From Methylophilus glucosoxydans (GTDB lineage: Bacteria; Pseudomonadota; Gammaproteobacteria; Burkholderiales; Methylophilaceae), in NCBI RefSeq assembly GCF_042676145.1, contig NZ_JBHTJW010000002.1, forward strand, positions 1,798,001-1,862,000: a stretch of 64,000 nucleotides of DNA, read 5' to 3'. The notes under the pieces were generated by a model that saw only the letters and a program-made list of their open reading frames with translations, made no database searches and was not told where the DNA came from. This document shows, in pieces, positions 51,511 through 61,109 of the stretch; position 1 is the first letter of the stretch; every line of letters begins with the position of its first letter. A program made the position numbers and the translations under genes.

Positions 51511-52038
51511 TCAAGGCTTGCTTTTGAAAGATTTGACTTTGTCTTGCAAGGTGGCCTGCATCGCCTGTTGCAAACGCACGGCAAAAGAAGCTTGCGGATC
51601 AACAATCGTTTGAGCAGAGATCGCCTGGGCAGAAGGCTCTGCCGCCTGCGTGCTGTCGGATGCAGCCGATTCAGTGGCAGTCGGACTCACCTCACCCAAC
51701 GCGGTCATTTGCCCACCATGCAGCCCTACCACCAGCCAACGGCCACCCACTTCAAGCACCACCACCCGCTCGCGTGGGCTCAATTGCAAGCCGCCAACCT
51801 GCCTGATCACACCAGCTTTTGAATAGCCTTGCCCAGGCAGGACGCGGCGCAAGAACCAGGCAACCGCCGCAATCGCCAGCAAGACGATCACCGTGCCCCA
51901 CACCATACGGCCCAAGGTATCGCCGGTGCTAGGGGCTACTGTAGCGGCCGTTGTTGTCGCAGCAGCCAGGGCGAGCGGCGAAATACTCCAACTAGCCACG
52001 ACAGCCAGCAGCCATTTGCATGCATGCATCATACGCAT
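51511..52038 (-). CDS. fliO: Flagellar biosynthesis protein FliO
   Basis: A 175-residue protein. An N-terminal signal-like segment (about 8-26) is followed by a transmembrane segment (about 43-64, VWGTVIVLLAIAAVAWFLRRVLPG). The cytoplasmic SH3-like domain has QVGGLQLSPRERVVVLEVGGRWLVVG. The C-terminal tail is Ala/Ser-rich. FliO helps FliP assemble. It follows fliN by 15 bases. Confidence 0.92.
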   Translation of the reverse strand: MRMMHACKWLLAVVASWSISPLALAAATTTAATVAPSTGDTLGRMVWGTVIVLLAIAAVAWFLRRVLPGQGYSKAGVIRQVGGLQLSPRERVVVLEVGGRWLVVGLHGGQMTALGEVSPTATESAASDSTQAAEPSAQAISAQTIVDPQASFAVRLQQAMQATLQDKVKSFKSKP

Positions 52039-52053
52039 CAGTATCCCGGACAG

Positions 52054-52539
52054 TTAGCGGTTCAGTTTACGGATACGTTCTGCTGGGGTAATGATGTCGG
52101 TTAGGCGGATACCAAACTTGTCGTTCACCACCACCACCTCACCTTGTGCAATCAGGCAGCCATTCACTAATACGTCCATGGGTTCACCCGCCATGCCATC
52201 CAGCTCAACCACAGAACCTTGCGCCAATTGCAGCAGGTTCTTGATCGAAATCTTGGTACGGCCCAGCTCTACAGTCAGCTGTACCGGAATATCCAGAATA
52301 AAATCAATATCGTTCTGGGTGCCTTCGAGCTTGTTGCTGCTGCTAAACTCGTTGAAGACGGCGGCCTTGCCTATCGGCTCTTGCAATGCAGAGGACTCGG
52401 CTTTGGTTTGCTCGGCCAGGGCCGCGCCCCAGTCATCCTCGGCAATGGTTTGCACCCCTTCCGACTCAGGCATCCCCATGCTGGCCAGTGCGGCATCCAA
52501 TTCCTCTTCATTACTACTTGTCGCGGGATCCATTGCCAT
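52054..52539 (-). CDS. fliN: Flagellar motor switch protein FliN
   Basis: A 161-residue C-ring protein. The C-terminal SpoA domain (about 85-158) has DIPVQLTVELGRTKISIKNLLQLAQGSVVELDGMAGEPMDVLVNG and DKFGIRLTDI, which are canonical. The acidic N-terminal part (about 1-80) is somewhat longer than in enteric FliN (137 residues). Its first base overlaps the last base of fliM. Confidence 0.96.
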   Translation of the reverse strand: MAMDPATSSNEEELDAALASMGMPESEGVQTIAEDDWGAALAEQTKAESSALQEPIGKAAVFNEFSSSNKLEGTQNDIDFILDIPVQLTVELGRTKISIKNLLQLAQGSVVELDGMAGEPMDVLVNGCLIAQGEVVVVNDKFGIRLTDIITPAERIRKLNR

Positions 52540-53543
52540 TATGACTCTCCTTGCAATTGTTCCTGACTACTACCGTCAGCACGTATCATTTTTTCCACCT
52601 TGAGCGCATATTGCCCGTTAAACACGCCATAACGACACTCCATAATAGGCACGTTATCGATTTGTCCTTCTACCGTATCCTGAATATTCACAGGAATGAC
52701 ATCCCCCACTTTTAACGCAAGCAGGTCTGCCACCATCATCTTGCGTGTGGTCAGATTGGCCACAATTTCAACTTCTGCCGCCTGGATTTGCTGGGTCATC
52801 ATTTTTACCCAGCGTTTGTCACCGCCAAGGTTCTCGCCTTGCAGGGACGAGGTCAACAAGTCCTTGATCGGCTCCACCATGGCATAAGGCACACAGAAAT
52901 GGATTTCACCACTGTTAGGTCCCAGCTCCACATTAAACGTAATCGCCACCACCACTTCATTCGGCGTGGCAATGCTGGCAAACTGGGTATTCATCTCCGA
53001 GCGCAGATACTCAAACTGCACCGGATAAATAGGCGCCCAGGCTTTCTGGTAGGCATCAAACAAGATATTCAGCACGCGTTGAATAATCCGCTGCTCGGTT
53101 TCGGTGAAATCACGCCCCTCCACCCGGGTATGAAAGCGGCCATCGCCACCAAACATATTATCCACCAGCAAAAAGACCAAGGTAGGATCCAGCACCAGTA
53201 CACCCGTGCCGCGCAAGGGATTCATATGGATCAAATTGAGGTTAGTGGGGACCACCAGATTACGGATAAAGTCCGTGTATTTGATGATCCTGACCGGCCC
53301 TACCGAGATTTCGACCGTACGCCGCAGAAAATTGAACAACTCAATACGCAGCAACCGGGCAAAACGCTCATTAATGATCTCAAGCGTGGCCATGCGCCCA
53401 CGCACAATGCGCTCTTGCGTGGCTAGGTTGTAGTTGCGGACACCAGACTCATCCTTGCTGGAGGCATCACTGTCATCGTCGCCCTCGACACCCTTGAGTA
53501 AGGCGTCGATTTCGTCTTGTGATAAAAATTTATCTGCAGACAT
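52539..53543 (-). CDS. fliM: Flagellar motor switch protein FliM
   Basis: A 334-residue C-ring protein. The N-terminal CheY-binding motif appears as FLSQDEIDALL. The middle CheC-like domain follows (FARLLRIELFNFLRRTVEIS, MNPLRGTGVLVLDPTLVFLLVDNMFGG), and a C-terminal SpoA domain ends it. The CheY-binding motif implies control of rotation by chemotaxis. It lies 15 bases after fliL. Confidence 0.97.
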   Translation of the reverse strand: MSADKFLSQDEIDALLKGVEGDDDSDASSKDESGVRNYNLATQERIVRGRMATLEIINERFARLLRIELFNFLRRTVEISVGPVRIIKYTDFIRNLVVPTNLNLIHMNPLRGTGVLVLDPTLVFLLVDNMFGGDGRFHTRVEGRDFTETEQRIIQRVLNILFDAYQKAWAPIYPVQFEYLRSEMNTQFASIATPNEVVVAITFNVELGPNSGEIHFCVPYAMVEPIKDLLTSSLQGENLGGDKRWVKMMTQQIQAAEVEIVANLTTRKMMVADLLALKVGDVIPVNIQDTVEGQIDNVPIMECRYGVFNGQYALKVEKMIRADGSSQEQLQGES

Positions 53544-53558
53544 GGTTACTCTCAGGCA

Positions 53559-54173
53559 TTACTGGATCACAAATGAAGTAAACAACACCTGTTTGATCTT
53601 GAGTTGTTTACCCCCCTTTTTCAATGGTTTTTTCAGTTCTGCCAGCAGTTCTTCGCTGAGCTGAGCTTTCCCCTCAGGCGTCGCAATATCCGATGCTTTT
53701 TTACTGGTGAGCAACATCAATACACGGTTACGCATGAGCGGCATTTGTGCCTTCATTTTGTCGGCCAGCGCAGTGTCTTTGGCTTCAATCGTCAGGTCCA
53801 GTTGCAAAAACTTTTCATCGGGATCAGGCAGCAAGTTGACGGTAAACGTTTCAAATTGCAAGTAGGCCGGGCCAGCAGCCGCTTCACCATGGCCACCGCC
53901 ACCACTGCTTTCATGCTCTTCCTCTTCTTCATCGGCTGCGGCCTCTTCCTCTTCGCCCTCAGCAGCCCCTTCTTCATGGCCATCTTCCTTGCCGGCCTTG
54001 CTACCATGCTTATCTTTGGCCTGATGCGCCTCAGGTTTTTTCATCAGGAAGAAGGCTGCTGCGCCGCCGCCAGCGGCTAACGCCAGCACCACGGCCAGGA
54101 TCACAATCAGTTTTTTCTTGGATTTGGGGGCGGCCTCTGCTGCACCGTCTGCTTTTGCTGGTTCTTGAGCCAT
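53559..54173 (-). CDS. fliL: Flagellar basal-body protein FliL
   Basis: A 204-residue protein. A short cytoplasmic part precedes one membrane segment (about 25-45, LIVILAVVLALAAGGGAAAFFLM). A long, highly acidic Glu/Ala/Gly linker (about 50-100) follows, then the conserved FliL domain (AYLQFETFTVNLL, FLQLDLTIEAKD, RNRVLMLLTSKKASDIATPEGKAQLSEELLAELKKPL). It associates with stators and supports torque. A 150-base gap separates it from fliK, so it may begin a second transcript. The acidic linker is much longer than usual. Confidence 0.93.
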   Translation of the reverse strand: MAQEPAKADGAAEAAPKSKKKLIVILAVVLALAAGGGAAAFFLMKKPEAHQAKDKHGSKAGKEDGHEEGAAEGEEEEAAADEEEEEHESSGGGGHGEAAAGPAYLQFETFTVNLLPDPDEKFLQLDLTIEAKDTALADKMKAQMPLMRNRVLMLLTSKKASDIATPEGKAQLSEELLAELKKPLKKGGKQLKIKQVLFTSFVIQ

Positions 54174-54323
54174 GACACTACCTTTCTTACTGTAAAACTT
54201 TGACGATATATGGTGTCATTATGCGGAGGGCGCCCAGCAAAACATTGCCGGATAAAAGGGGAAAATCAGCGTTAAATCAACCTTTATGCTGGGTGAGGCA
54301 TGCTAGCCAATCTGGAGCAGTGC

Positions 54324-55703
54324 TTATACAAACGTATCCACCAGGCCACGTACCACACGTGACTGGACTGCCGTTTGCGGTACGATCGTCGTGTCTGACT
54401 CAGCCGCAGGGGCTGCAGTCCTTGCAGAATCACGGCTGGATTGCTGTTCAAAATGCTGTTGTGCCTGCTGCCCGTTGCCAACAAAGGTCTGTCCCAGTTC
54501 CAAGCCCTGGGACTGCATGCGATCACGCAGATCCTGCATGCCATCTTCCAGCGCCTGACGCACCAGGGGGTTATCGGTGATAAAACTGGGATTCACCGAC
54601 TGGTTATCGACCTTTAACACCACCTGGATGGGCCCCAAATCCGGGGGCGACAGGGTCAGACTAGCCACTTCGTCGCTCTTGCTGGCCATCTGCATCACAT
54701 GCTGGTTAATTGCCGCTTGCCAACGGTCATCGGTAAACGGTGTCGTAATCTGGGTGGTGACCACCTGGCTCAGATCGGTCACACCAGCCGATTGCAACCA
54801 GGGCGTATTCTGCATGGCCTCTATCATGGGCGGCGTAGTCAATGTACTGGCACCCTGCGTCGTTTCATGCGTACGCACTGCCTGCTCCATGCCTTTAGGC
54901 AAGCCAATCTCCGCGCTGGTCAATTTGGCGTTATTCAACAGCGCTGTAAAGCCTTCAACCGCCTTGTCTGATTTGGTGGACTGACCCGAGAGCTGCTTAC
55001 CGCCTTGCACAGTCGTAGTCGCTGCTGTCAGCGAGTCTTTGTCGGTGGCTGGCGTGGTCTGCAACTCATTGCCTACCCCGTGTTGGCCAGCGGCCGTAAA
55101 ACGACCGTTACTGAGCGTCAAGCCACTCCCCTCGGCGCCACCTTTGACAGCCTCTGCGGGCTGATTAGCCCGCATCGCAAGCATGGTCTGCATCCATGGC
55201 ATGATGCCGGCAGCCGCAGCACTGGGATCCTCAGTCGTGCCAACACCGGTTTTTTTCTGGTCTGGTTTGGCATCGGTCAAACGGGCAGGGTCAATCCCTC
55301 CAACGGCAGGTGAGACCACGCTAGAAGCCTCTTTGGCAACACTGTTTGCCTGACTGTCGCTCTCGTCTGCTTTGGATTTGGCCGTGGTTTTGCCTGTGCG
55401 ATGGGGAATATTTTTTTCTGTAGGGGCGACTTCTGTCCCCGTGGCGGCAGTGGCTTTGTCAGCCGGTTCAGTCGGTTCGCTCGCCTTATTCGACACAGCA
55501 CCTTGCTCAGTGTTGCTCTCCGCTTTGGGCGCAGTAGGCTTATCTTTAGGCGCAGCAGGTTGGGCTTGGGCCATTTGCTGGCGCAAGGTTTGTGAAAACG
55601 CATCGGGTGACACCGGCTCCTGGCCGCCTGACGACGTCATGGGCACTTTAAGCGCCTCTGACGCCTGGGTAGGCAGTACTGGTGAATTAATCAAGGCCAT
55701 CAC
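54324..55703 (-). CDS. fliK: Flagellar hook-length control protein FliK
   Basis: A 459-residue protein with a long, low-complexity Ala/Thr/Pro/Gln N-terminal ruler region. The C-terminal Flg_hook domain (about 320-420) has QMASKSDEVASLTLSPPDLGPIQVVLKVDNQ and DLRDRMQSQGLELGQTFVG. It measures the hook and switches export specificity through FlhB. It follows fliJ by 15 bases. Confidence 0.92.
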   Translation of the reverse strand: MMALINSPVLPTQASEALKVPMTSSGGQEPVSPDAFSQTLRQQMAQAQPAAPKDKPTAPKAESNTEQGAVSNKASEPTEPADKATAATGTEVAPTEKNIPHRTGKTTAKSKADESDSQANSVAKEASSVVSPAVGGIDPARLTDAKPDQKKTGVGTTEDPSAAAAGIMPWMQTMLAMRANQPAEAVKGGAEGSGLTLSNGRFTAAGQHGVGNELQTTPATDKDSLTAATTTVQGGKQLSGQSTKSDKAVEGFTALLNNAKLTSAEIGLPKGMEQAVRTHETTQGASTLTTPPMIEAMQNTPWLQSAGVTDLSQVVTTQITTPFTDDRWQAAINQHVMQMASKSDEVASLTLSPPDLGPIQVVLKVDNQSVNPSFITDNPLVRQALEDGMQDLRDRMQSQGLELGQTFVGNGQQAQQHFEQQSSRDSARTAAPAAESDTTIVPQTAVQSRVVRGLVDTFV

Positions 55704-55718
55704 ATTACTCCCGGCTAT

Positions 55719-56165
55719 TTACCAACGTGCTCGTCTGGCGCGGCTGGCAAATTCGTCCATCATTTTCTGATCACGCTTGTTTTCAGCCTTGGCCTGTGAG
55801 GTTTGAGCCCGCGTAATCAAAACTTCATAAGACTTTTGCTTGCGCTGTTTTTCCTGCAACCGCAACCGCTGCTGCTGGACAATCGCCTGACATTGTTCGA
55901 TTTGAGCATTTTGCGTGCGTACCGCCAATTCCAATTGCGAGAAAAAGCCCTGAAAATTACGGTATAAATCGGCTTTAAGGCCGTTTTGCACTACCTGCTG
56001 CCATTGCTGCTCATATTCCTGCTGATATTGCGCCAGCATGACTTGCTGCTGTTGCGCCTGTTCCAGCTGTTGCATGGCCTGGGCCAGCGCCTGCATCGCC
56101 GCTTCCACCTCGTCGGCAGCCAACTGGTTAAGCAAGGTCAGGGTTTGGGTGGATTGTTTGGCCAT
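55719..56165 (-). CDS. fliJ: Flagellar export protein FliJ
   Basis: A 148-residue, almost wholly coiled-coil protein rich in Gln (MQALAQAMQQLEQAQQQQ), with a basic C-terminus (KAENKRDQKMMDEFASRAR). Size and place between fliI and fliK identify FliJ, the central stalk of the export ATPase. Sequence alone would be less specific. Confidence 0.9.
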   Translation of the reverse strand: MAKQSTQTLTLLNQLAADEVEAAMQALAQAMQQLEQAQQQQVMLAQYQQEYEQQWQQVVQNGLKADLYRNFQGFFSQLELAVRTQNAQIEQCQAIVQQQRLRLQEKQRKQKSYEVLITRAQTSQAKAENKRDQKMMDEFASRARRARW

Positions 56166-56183
56166 GGGCTCGCTTTAAAGGGG

Positions 56184-57665
56184 CTATAAGGTTAGCGTGT
56201 TGGCTAATTGCTGCAGGCTATGCTGCATATCCGCACACTCATCAATGTCTTGTTGTAAAAAGGCATTGATGTCGTCACGTTTTCTAATCGCGATATCCAG
56301 CATGGGGTCTGATCCTGGCTGATAAGCCCCTACCGCGATCAAGTCCTGATTGCGCAGATAGCGTGAGTACCACTGCTTGAGCATGCGGGCGGCCTGTTGA
56401 TGTTCTTTGCTGGTAATGTTGTGCATGGCGCGACTGATCGACTGCTCGATATCAATAGCGGGGTAATGTCCGCTTTCAGCCAGGCTGCGGTTCAACACGA
56501 TGTGTCCGTCCAGAATCGCGCGCGCAGAGTCCGCAATCGGATCCTGCTGGTCATCGCCTTCGGTCAACACGGTATAAAACGCTGTAATCGAGCCCTCGCC
56601 CCTGGCTCCGTTGCCGGTACGCTCGACCAGTGCCGGCAATTTGGCAAACACAGAAGGCGGATAGCCCTTGGTTGCCGGTGGCTCACCAATGGCCAGGGCA
56701 ATTTCGCGTTGCGCCATGGCATAACGCGTGAGTGAATCCATAATCAGCAACACATTTTTGCCTTGCTGGCGGAAACGCTCGGCAATGGCCGTGGCATAAC
56801 TCGCGCCTTGCAAGCGCATCAATGCCGAGACGTCGGCAGGTGCAGCGACCACCACAGAGCGTGCCAGCCCCTCCGGCCCCAGAATCTGCTCGATAAATTC
56901 CTGTACCTCGCGGCCCCGTTCACCAATCAGGCCGACCACGATCACATCCGCAGTTGTGTAACGGGCCATCATGCCCAGCAGCACACTCTTACCCACACCA
57001 GAACCGGCGAACAGGCCCATGCGCTGTCCCCTGCCCACGGTGAGCATGGCGTTGATCGCACGCACCCCTACATCCAGGGTGTCTTCAATCGGTGCCCGTT
57101 GCAATGGGTTGATCACGCGGCCATTGAGTGGCGCGGTCACATCCCCCGGAATTGGGCCCAGACCATCCAGCGGATTACCGGCTGCATCGACCACGCGTCC
57201 GAGCAAGCCATCCCCTACCGGAAAATGGCGCGCTCTATCCTGTGCACGTCGACGTGGCGGGCGGCCAATTTGTGGTTTTGGCACGGTTTCAGCAATTTCC
57301 ATGCTGAACACCTTGGCGCCCGGGGTGACCCCCTCCAACGCGGTTTGCGGCATGAGCAGCAAATTCTCGCCATCGAATCCCACCACCTCGGCTTCTACCC
57401 GGCCTCCATCCTGTAACGGGATAAAACAGGCACCGCCTATTGGCATTTTGATACCGGTAGCGACCATCACCAGGCCAGTCACCTTGACGATACGACCTGC
57501 GACTTCAAGCGGGTCGACCATATTGATCAGTTCACTGCAATCGCGCAAATAACTTTGCCAGCGCTGCTCATGCACATTGGGCTGCTTGGGAGGCTCATTG
57601 GTGACTTGGGGGCTATTGTCAGCAACCGCGTCTAACGTCGGCAGCCCTGAATCTGAAATTGTCAT
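56184..57665 (-). CDS. fliI: Flagellum-specific ATPase FliI
   Basis: A 493-residue ATPase with Walker A AGSGVGKS (residues 220-227), VVGLIGERGREVQEFIE, LLIMDSLTRYAMAQREI and the type III ATPase signature GYPPSVFAKLPALVERTG. It powers the export apparatus with FliH and FliJ. The N-terminus is about 30 residues longer than in enteric FliI (457) and Pro/Gln-rich. A later start is possible, since no clear ribosome site precedes 57665. Confidence 0.96.
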   Translation of the reverse strand: MTISDSGLPTLDAVADNSPQVTNEPPKQPNVHEQRWQSYLRDCSELINMVDPLEVAGRIVKVTGLVMVATGIKMPIGGACFIPLQDGGRVEAEVVGFDGENLLLMPQTALEGVTPGAKVFSMEIAETVPKPQIGRPPRRRAQDRARHFPVGDGLLGRVVDAAGNPLDGLGPIPGDVTAPLNGRVINPLQRAPIEDTLDVGVRAINAMLTVGRGQRMGLFAGSGVGKSVLLGMMARYTTADVIVVGLIGERGREVQEFIEQILGPEGLARSVVVAAPADVSALMRLQGASYATAIAERFRQQGKNVLLIMDSLTRYAMAQREIALAIGEPPATKGYPPSVFAKLPALVERTGNGARGEGSITAFYTVLTEGDDQQDPIADSARAILDGHIVLNRSLAESGHYPAIDIEQSISRAMHNITSKEHQQAARMLKQWYSRYLRNQDLIAVGAYQPGSDPMLDIAIRKRDDINAFLQQDIDECADMQHSLQQLANTLTL

Positions 57666-57695
57666 GACGTAGGCTTAAACTAGAAAGTGAAAAAC

Positions 57696-58364
57696 TTATT
57701 CGTGGGTGGAGGCAGGTTTATGCCAGTCATCATAGCGTGACAGCCCTTGTACCAGACGTTTCCAGCGGACCTCATTGCTGGCATCAATCTGGTTATCTGC
57801 CGTTTCAACCAGGCAACCGCCACGTTCGACTTGCAACTCTTCCACAATTTGCCAGCCTTGCTCTTTGAGTGTGTCGCCGATATGACTGCGTAGCACCTGC
57901 GCATCATCCGGATGCACAATCAGGCGCGCGGGCTGTCTGACTTGGGGCAAATAGTGCATGGCATCCAGCACGACCGGGAGCACCGCCTGCGGATCAGCCT
58001 GCAGCTTGGTTTTCATCATGGCTTTGGCCAGATCCAGCGCCAGGCTCAAAACAGACTCGGCAACATGGCTATCCTGAAACGCCAGCGCCTGCTGGAAACT
58101 CTGCGCCATTTGCAACAACTGACCACGTTCGTTTTCCAGTTGTGCCTGCGCGTGCTGCATGCCATCGCCATAACCAATCTTGAACCCTTCTTCATAGGCT
58201 TCCTGGCGGACTTGCTTGAGAATTTCAGTGACCGTGCGCGCGGCTTCATCGGCCTGTGCCTGTTTGCGACGCACGCTCTCACTGCTATTAGCATCATCAA
58301 AACTGGCCATCTCCCAGCGCTGATAGGCACTCATTTGTTCTTTTGGGATTGCTGCAGCCACCAT
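57696..58364 (-). CDS. fliH: Flagellar assembly protein FliH
   Basis: A 222-residue regulator of the export ATPase. An N-terminal charged part has the glycine-containing helix YEEGFKIGYGDGMQHAQAQLENE. The C-terminal FliH domain (LALDLAKAMMKTKLQADPQAVLPVVLDAM, VHPDDAQVL, GGCLVETADNQIDAS) follows. AAGGA precedes the start. It lies between fliG and fliI, as usual. Confidence 0.94.
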   Translation of the reverse strand: MVAAAIPKEQMSAYQRWEMASFDDANSSESVRRKQAQADEAARTVTEILKQVRQEAYEEGFKIGYGDGMQHAQAQLENERGQLLQMAQSFQQALAFQDSHVAESVLSLALDLAKAMMKTKLQADPQAVLPVVLDAMHYLPQVRQPARLIVHPDDAQVLRSHIGDTLKEQGWQIVEELQVERGGCLVETADNQIDASNEVRWKRLVQGLSRYDDWHKPASTHE

Positions 58365-58388
58365 TATGCTTCCTTACACTGACTGGAT

Positions 58389-59384
58389 TTAAACATATTG
58401 CTCGCCATCGCCTTTGGCAGCCAGCATGATCTGGCCTTCATCGGCCAGCCTGCGCACAATTTGCAGAATTTGTTTTTGCTGTGCTTCAACCTCAGACAGC
58501 TTGACCGGACCACGGCTTTCCATGTCTTCACGCATCATATCGGCTGCACGCGAAGACATATTGCGCAGGAACTTCTCTTTCATTTCATCAGAGGTTCCCT
58601 TCAAAGCCACAATCAACATATCAGATTGCACCTCACGCAGCAGCGTTTGAATGCCTTTGTCGTCAATTTCCAGAATATTGTCAAACACAAACATCTGGTC
58701 CATGATCTCCTGCGCCATATTGTCATCATAGCTTTTGAGGCCTTCCATCAATTTGGCCTCGTTGTCGCCACTCAGGTAGTTCATGATTTCAGCCGCGGTT
58801 TTTACGCCACCTATCGGCTGACGCTTCAGGTTTTCATTGCCTGACAGCATTTTCATCATGCCTTCATTGAGCTCTTTGAGCGCGGCCGGTTTAATGCTGT
58901 CGAGCGTGGCAATCCGCAAAATCACATCCTGACGTAAACGGTCAGTAAAATGCCCCAGAATTTCTGCGGCCTGGTCTGCCTCCAGATGTGACAAGATGGT
59001 CGCGATAATCTGTGGATGCTCATTCTTGATAAACTCGGACACGCTGAAGGCATCCATCCACTTCAGGCTTTCAATCCCCGCGGCATCTTGCGATTGCGGA
59101 ATCCGGCTTAACAGATTGGAGGCTTTGTCATCGCCAAAAGCTTTGATCAGAACCGAGCGGATATAGGCGTCCGAATCCAGACCGAAGTCACTGCTGCCGG
59201 CAAAGTCGACCATAAAGGACTCCAGCACTTCAGTTACCTCTTCACGTGGCACCGGCTTCATTGAGGCCATGACAATGCCCAGCCGCTGTACCTCTTTGGG
59301 TGACAAATACTTCATCACCTCCGCCGCTTCGTCTTCACCGAGGGCAAGCATCAAAATCGCGCTTTTAGTCAAGCCTTCAGTCAT
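58389..59384 (-). CDS. fliG: Flagellar motor switch protein FliG
   Basis: A 331-residue rotor protein. The middle domain has EHPQ at residues 122-125 (FIKNEHPQIIATILSHL), a second GG-type linker region, and the C-terminal torque domain has MFVFDNILEIDDKGIQTLLREV and SRAADMMREDMESRGPVKLSEVEAQQ with the key charged residues. It couples the MS ring to the C ring and interacts with stators. It starts 3 bases after fliF. Confidence 0.97.
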   Translation of the reverse strand: MTEGLTKSAILMLALGEDEAAEVMKYLSPKEVQRLGIVMASMKPVPREEVTEVLESFMVDFAGSSDFGLDSDAYIRSVLIKAFGDDKASNLLSRIPQSQDAAGIESLKWMDAFSVSEFIKNEHPQIIATILSHLEADQAAEILGHFTDRLRQDVILRIATLDSIKPAALKELNEGMMKMLSGNENLKRQPIGGVKTAAEIMNYLSGDNEAKLMEGLKSYDDNMAQEIMDQMFVFDNILEIDDKGIQTLLREVQSDMLIVALKGTSDEMKEKFLRNMSSRAADMMREDMESRGPVKLSEVEAQQKQILQIVRRLADEGQIMLAAKGDGEQYV

Positions 59385-59387
59385 GGT

Positions 59388-61109
59388 TTATTTCTCCGCA
59401 GTCGCCCAGCTGGAAACCACATTCGCGACCATGCGTGGGTTTTCTTTGGCCACCTGCTTCACGGCCAGCAAGGTTTGATCCATCCGGCCATCATCGCCCG
59501 TTAACGCAGGAGGATCGCCACTCAAGGTGACCAGTGCATCTTCACCTTCAGCTGCACTGCCTGCCGCGCCGGCAACCGCTTCACCGCCTGCTGCCGCGTT
59601 TTGTGCCGCAGTCACAGCCAGTTGTTTTTTATCCGCGCCAGTCAGTTTGGTGGCCATCGGCTTGAGCAATTTTTTATAAATCATCATCAACACCACCACG
59701 CCAGCCAGGAAGCGCAAGGCATCTTTACCATACTCAATCATGACAGGGTCCTTCCACAGCGGTGGCTCAACCAGTTTTTCCTGTGCTTCGGCCACAAACG
59801 GGGTATTCACCACAGAGATAGTATCGCCACGCTCTTTGTTGTAGCCCATGGCCTGCATTGCCAGGTCGCTTACCTGCTGCTTCTCGGCTGCTGTCAGTGC
59901 ACGGTAAGTCGTTTTACCGGTGCTATCCACGACTGGGATGTGATTGACCACCACCGCCACATGCAGGCGCTTGATGCCGCCCTTGGCCTGCTGGATATAG
60001 CTCACAGTCTTGTCCAGCTCGTAGTTAGTGGTGGTATCTTTTTGCGTATTTTGTGGTGGGGTTGGGGCAGCAGCAGGCGCAGCATTTTCCCCTTGACCCT
60101 GCGCACCAGGGGCATTGATCGGAGCAGTCGCATCTGCAGGCGGCTGGTTAGACAAAGCACCAGGCACCGCGCCGTTGTTGGCGCCGGTATTTTGCGTCTC
60201 ATGGCTTTGCGCACTGCGAATCGCCATGTCATCCGGCTTGGTGTTGGGTTTATAGGACTCGTTGGCCTGTTCTGTCATCGAGAAGTCAATCTCGGCGCTG
60301 GTTTCGGCGTGCACATTTTTCGCACCGACGATAGGCGTAATAATGGATTCCACGCGGCGAGCAATGCTGTTTTGCATATTCTCCACGTAGGCCATCTGCT
60401 CTGGGTCTAGGCCACTTTGCTTGAGCTTATTGGCGTTGTCAGACAGCAAATTGCCGTTTTGATCGACCACGGTGACGTGATCGGCAGACAGGTTAGGCAC
60501 ACTGCTTGCCACCAGATGCACGACGGCACCCACTTGTTGTGCGTCTAACCGGCGGCCATTGTGCAGATTGAGCAGCACAGAAGCGGTTGGGTATTGTTGC
60601 TCGCGCACAAACACGCTGGGCTTGGGAATCGCCAGATGGATACGAGCAGCCTGCACGGCAGAGATAGACTGGATACTGCGTTCCAGCTCGCCCTCAAGGC
60701 CGCGTTGAAAGTTTACCTGCTCAACAAACTGAGACACGCCAAATTTCTGGTTTTCCAGCAGTTCAAAGCCGATGTTGCCGCCTTTGGGCAGACCTTGTGC
60801 CGCCAGTTTCAAACGTGCCTGATGCACCATGTCAGCAGGCACCAGAATGGCACCACCACCATCGGCAAATTGATAAGGGATATTCAATTTATCCAACTCG
60901 GCGACGATGGCACCGCCATCCTTGTCAGCAAAGTTGGAGAACAACACCCGGTAATCCGGCTTCTGACTCCACAGCCAGAACACCACCATCACCGCGACCA
61001 CGGCAGCAATCCCGGCGACCAGCATTAACTTTTGTCCGAGCTGCCCAAACATGTTGGACGCTCCGCCAGACTCATTGCTTGTTGTTAATAAGGCAGCATC
61101 AGCAGCCAT
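59388..61109 (-). CDS. fliF: Flagellar MS-ring protein FliF
   Basis: A 573-residue inner-membrane protein with an N-terminal membrane segment (about 28-48) and ring-building domains (YRVLFSNFADKDGGAIVAELDKLNIPY, LPKGGNIGFELLENQKFGVSQFVEQVNFQRGLEGELERSI). A periplasmic region rich in Pro/Ala/Asn, a second membrane segment (about 440-460) and a C-terminal FliG-binding tail complete it. The start at 61109 has GGAGG at spacing 5-6; the TTG at 61121 would overlap that site. It opens the fliF-fliR unit and diverges from fliE. Confidence 0.96.
   Translation of the reverse strand: MAADAALLTTSNESGGASNMFGQLGQKLMLVAGIAAVVAVMVVFWLWSQKPDYRVLFSNFADKDGGAIVAELDKLNIPYQFADGGGAILVPADMVHQARLKLAAQGLPKGGNIGFELLENQKFGVSQFVEQVNFQRGLEGELERSIQSISAVQAARIHLAIPKPSVFVREQQYPTASVLLNLHNGRRLDAQQVGAVVHLVASSVPNLSADHVTVVDQNGNLLSDNANKLKQSGLDPEQMAYVENMQNSIARRVESIITPIVGAKNVHAETSAEIDFSMTEQANESYKPNTKPDDMAIRSAQSHETQNTGANNGAVPGALSNQPPADATAPINAPGAQGQGENAAPAAAPTPPQNTQKDTTTNYELDKTVSYIQQAKGGIKRLHVAVVVNHIPVVDSTGKTTYRALTAAEKQQVSDLAMQAMGYNKERGDTISVVNTPFVAEAQEKLVEPPLWKDPVMIEYGKDALRFLAGVVVLMMIYKKLLKPMATKLTGADKKQLAVTAAQNAAAGGEAVAGAAGSAAEGEDALVTLSGDPPALTGDDGRMDQTLLAVKQVAKENPRMVANVVSSWATAEK

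Noticed and set aside
59601..60410. A 269-codon plus-strand open frame
   Set aside because: It is antisense to fliF, His-rich and without start signals or family motifs.
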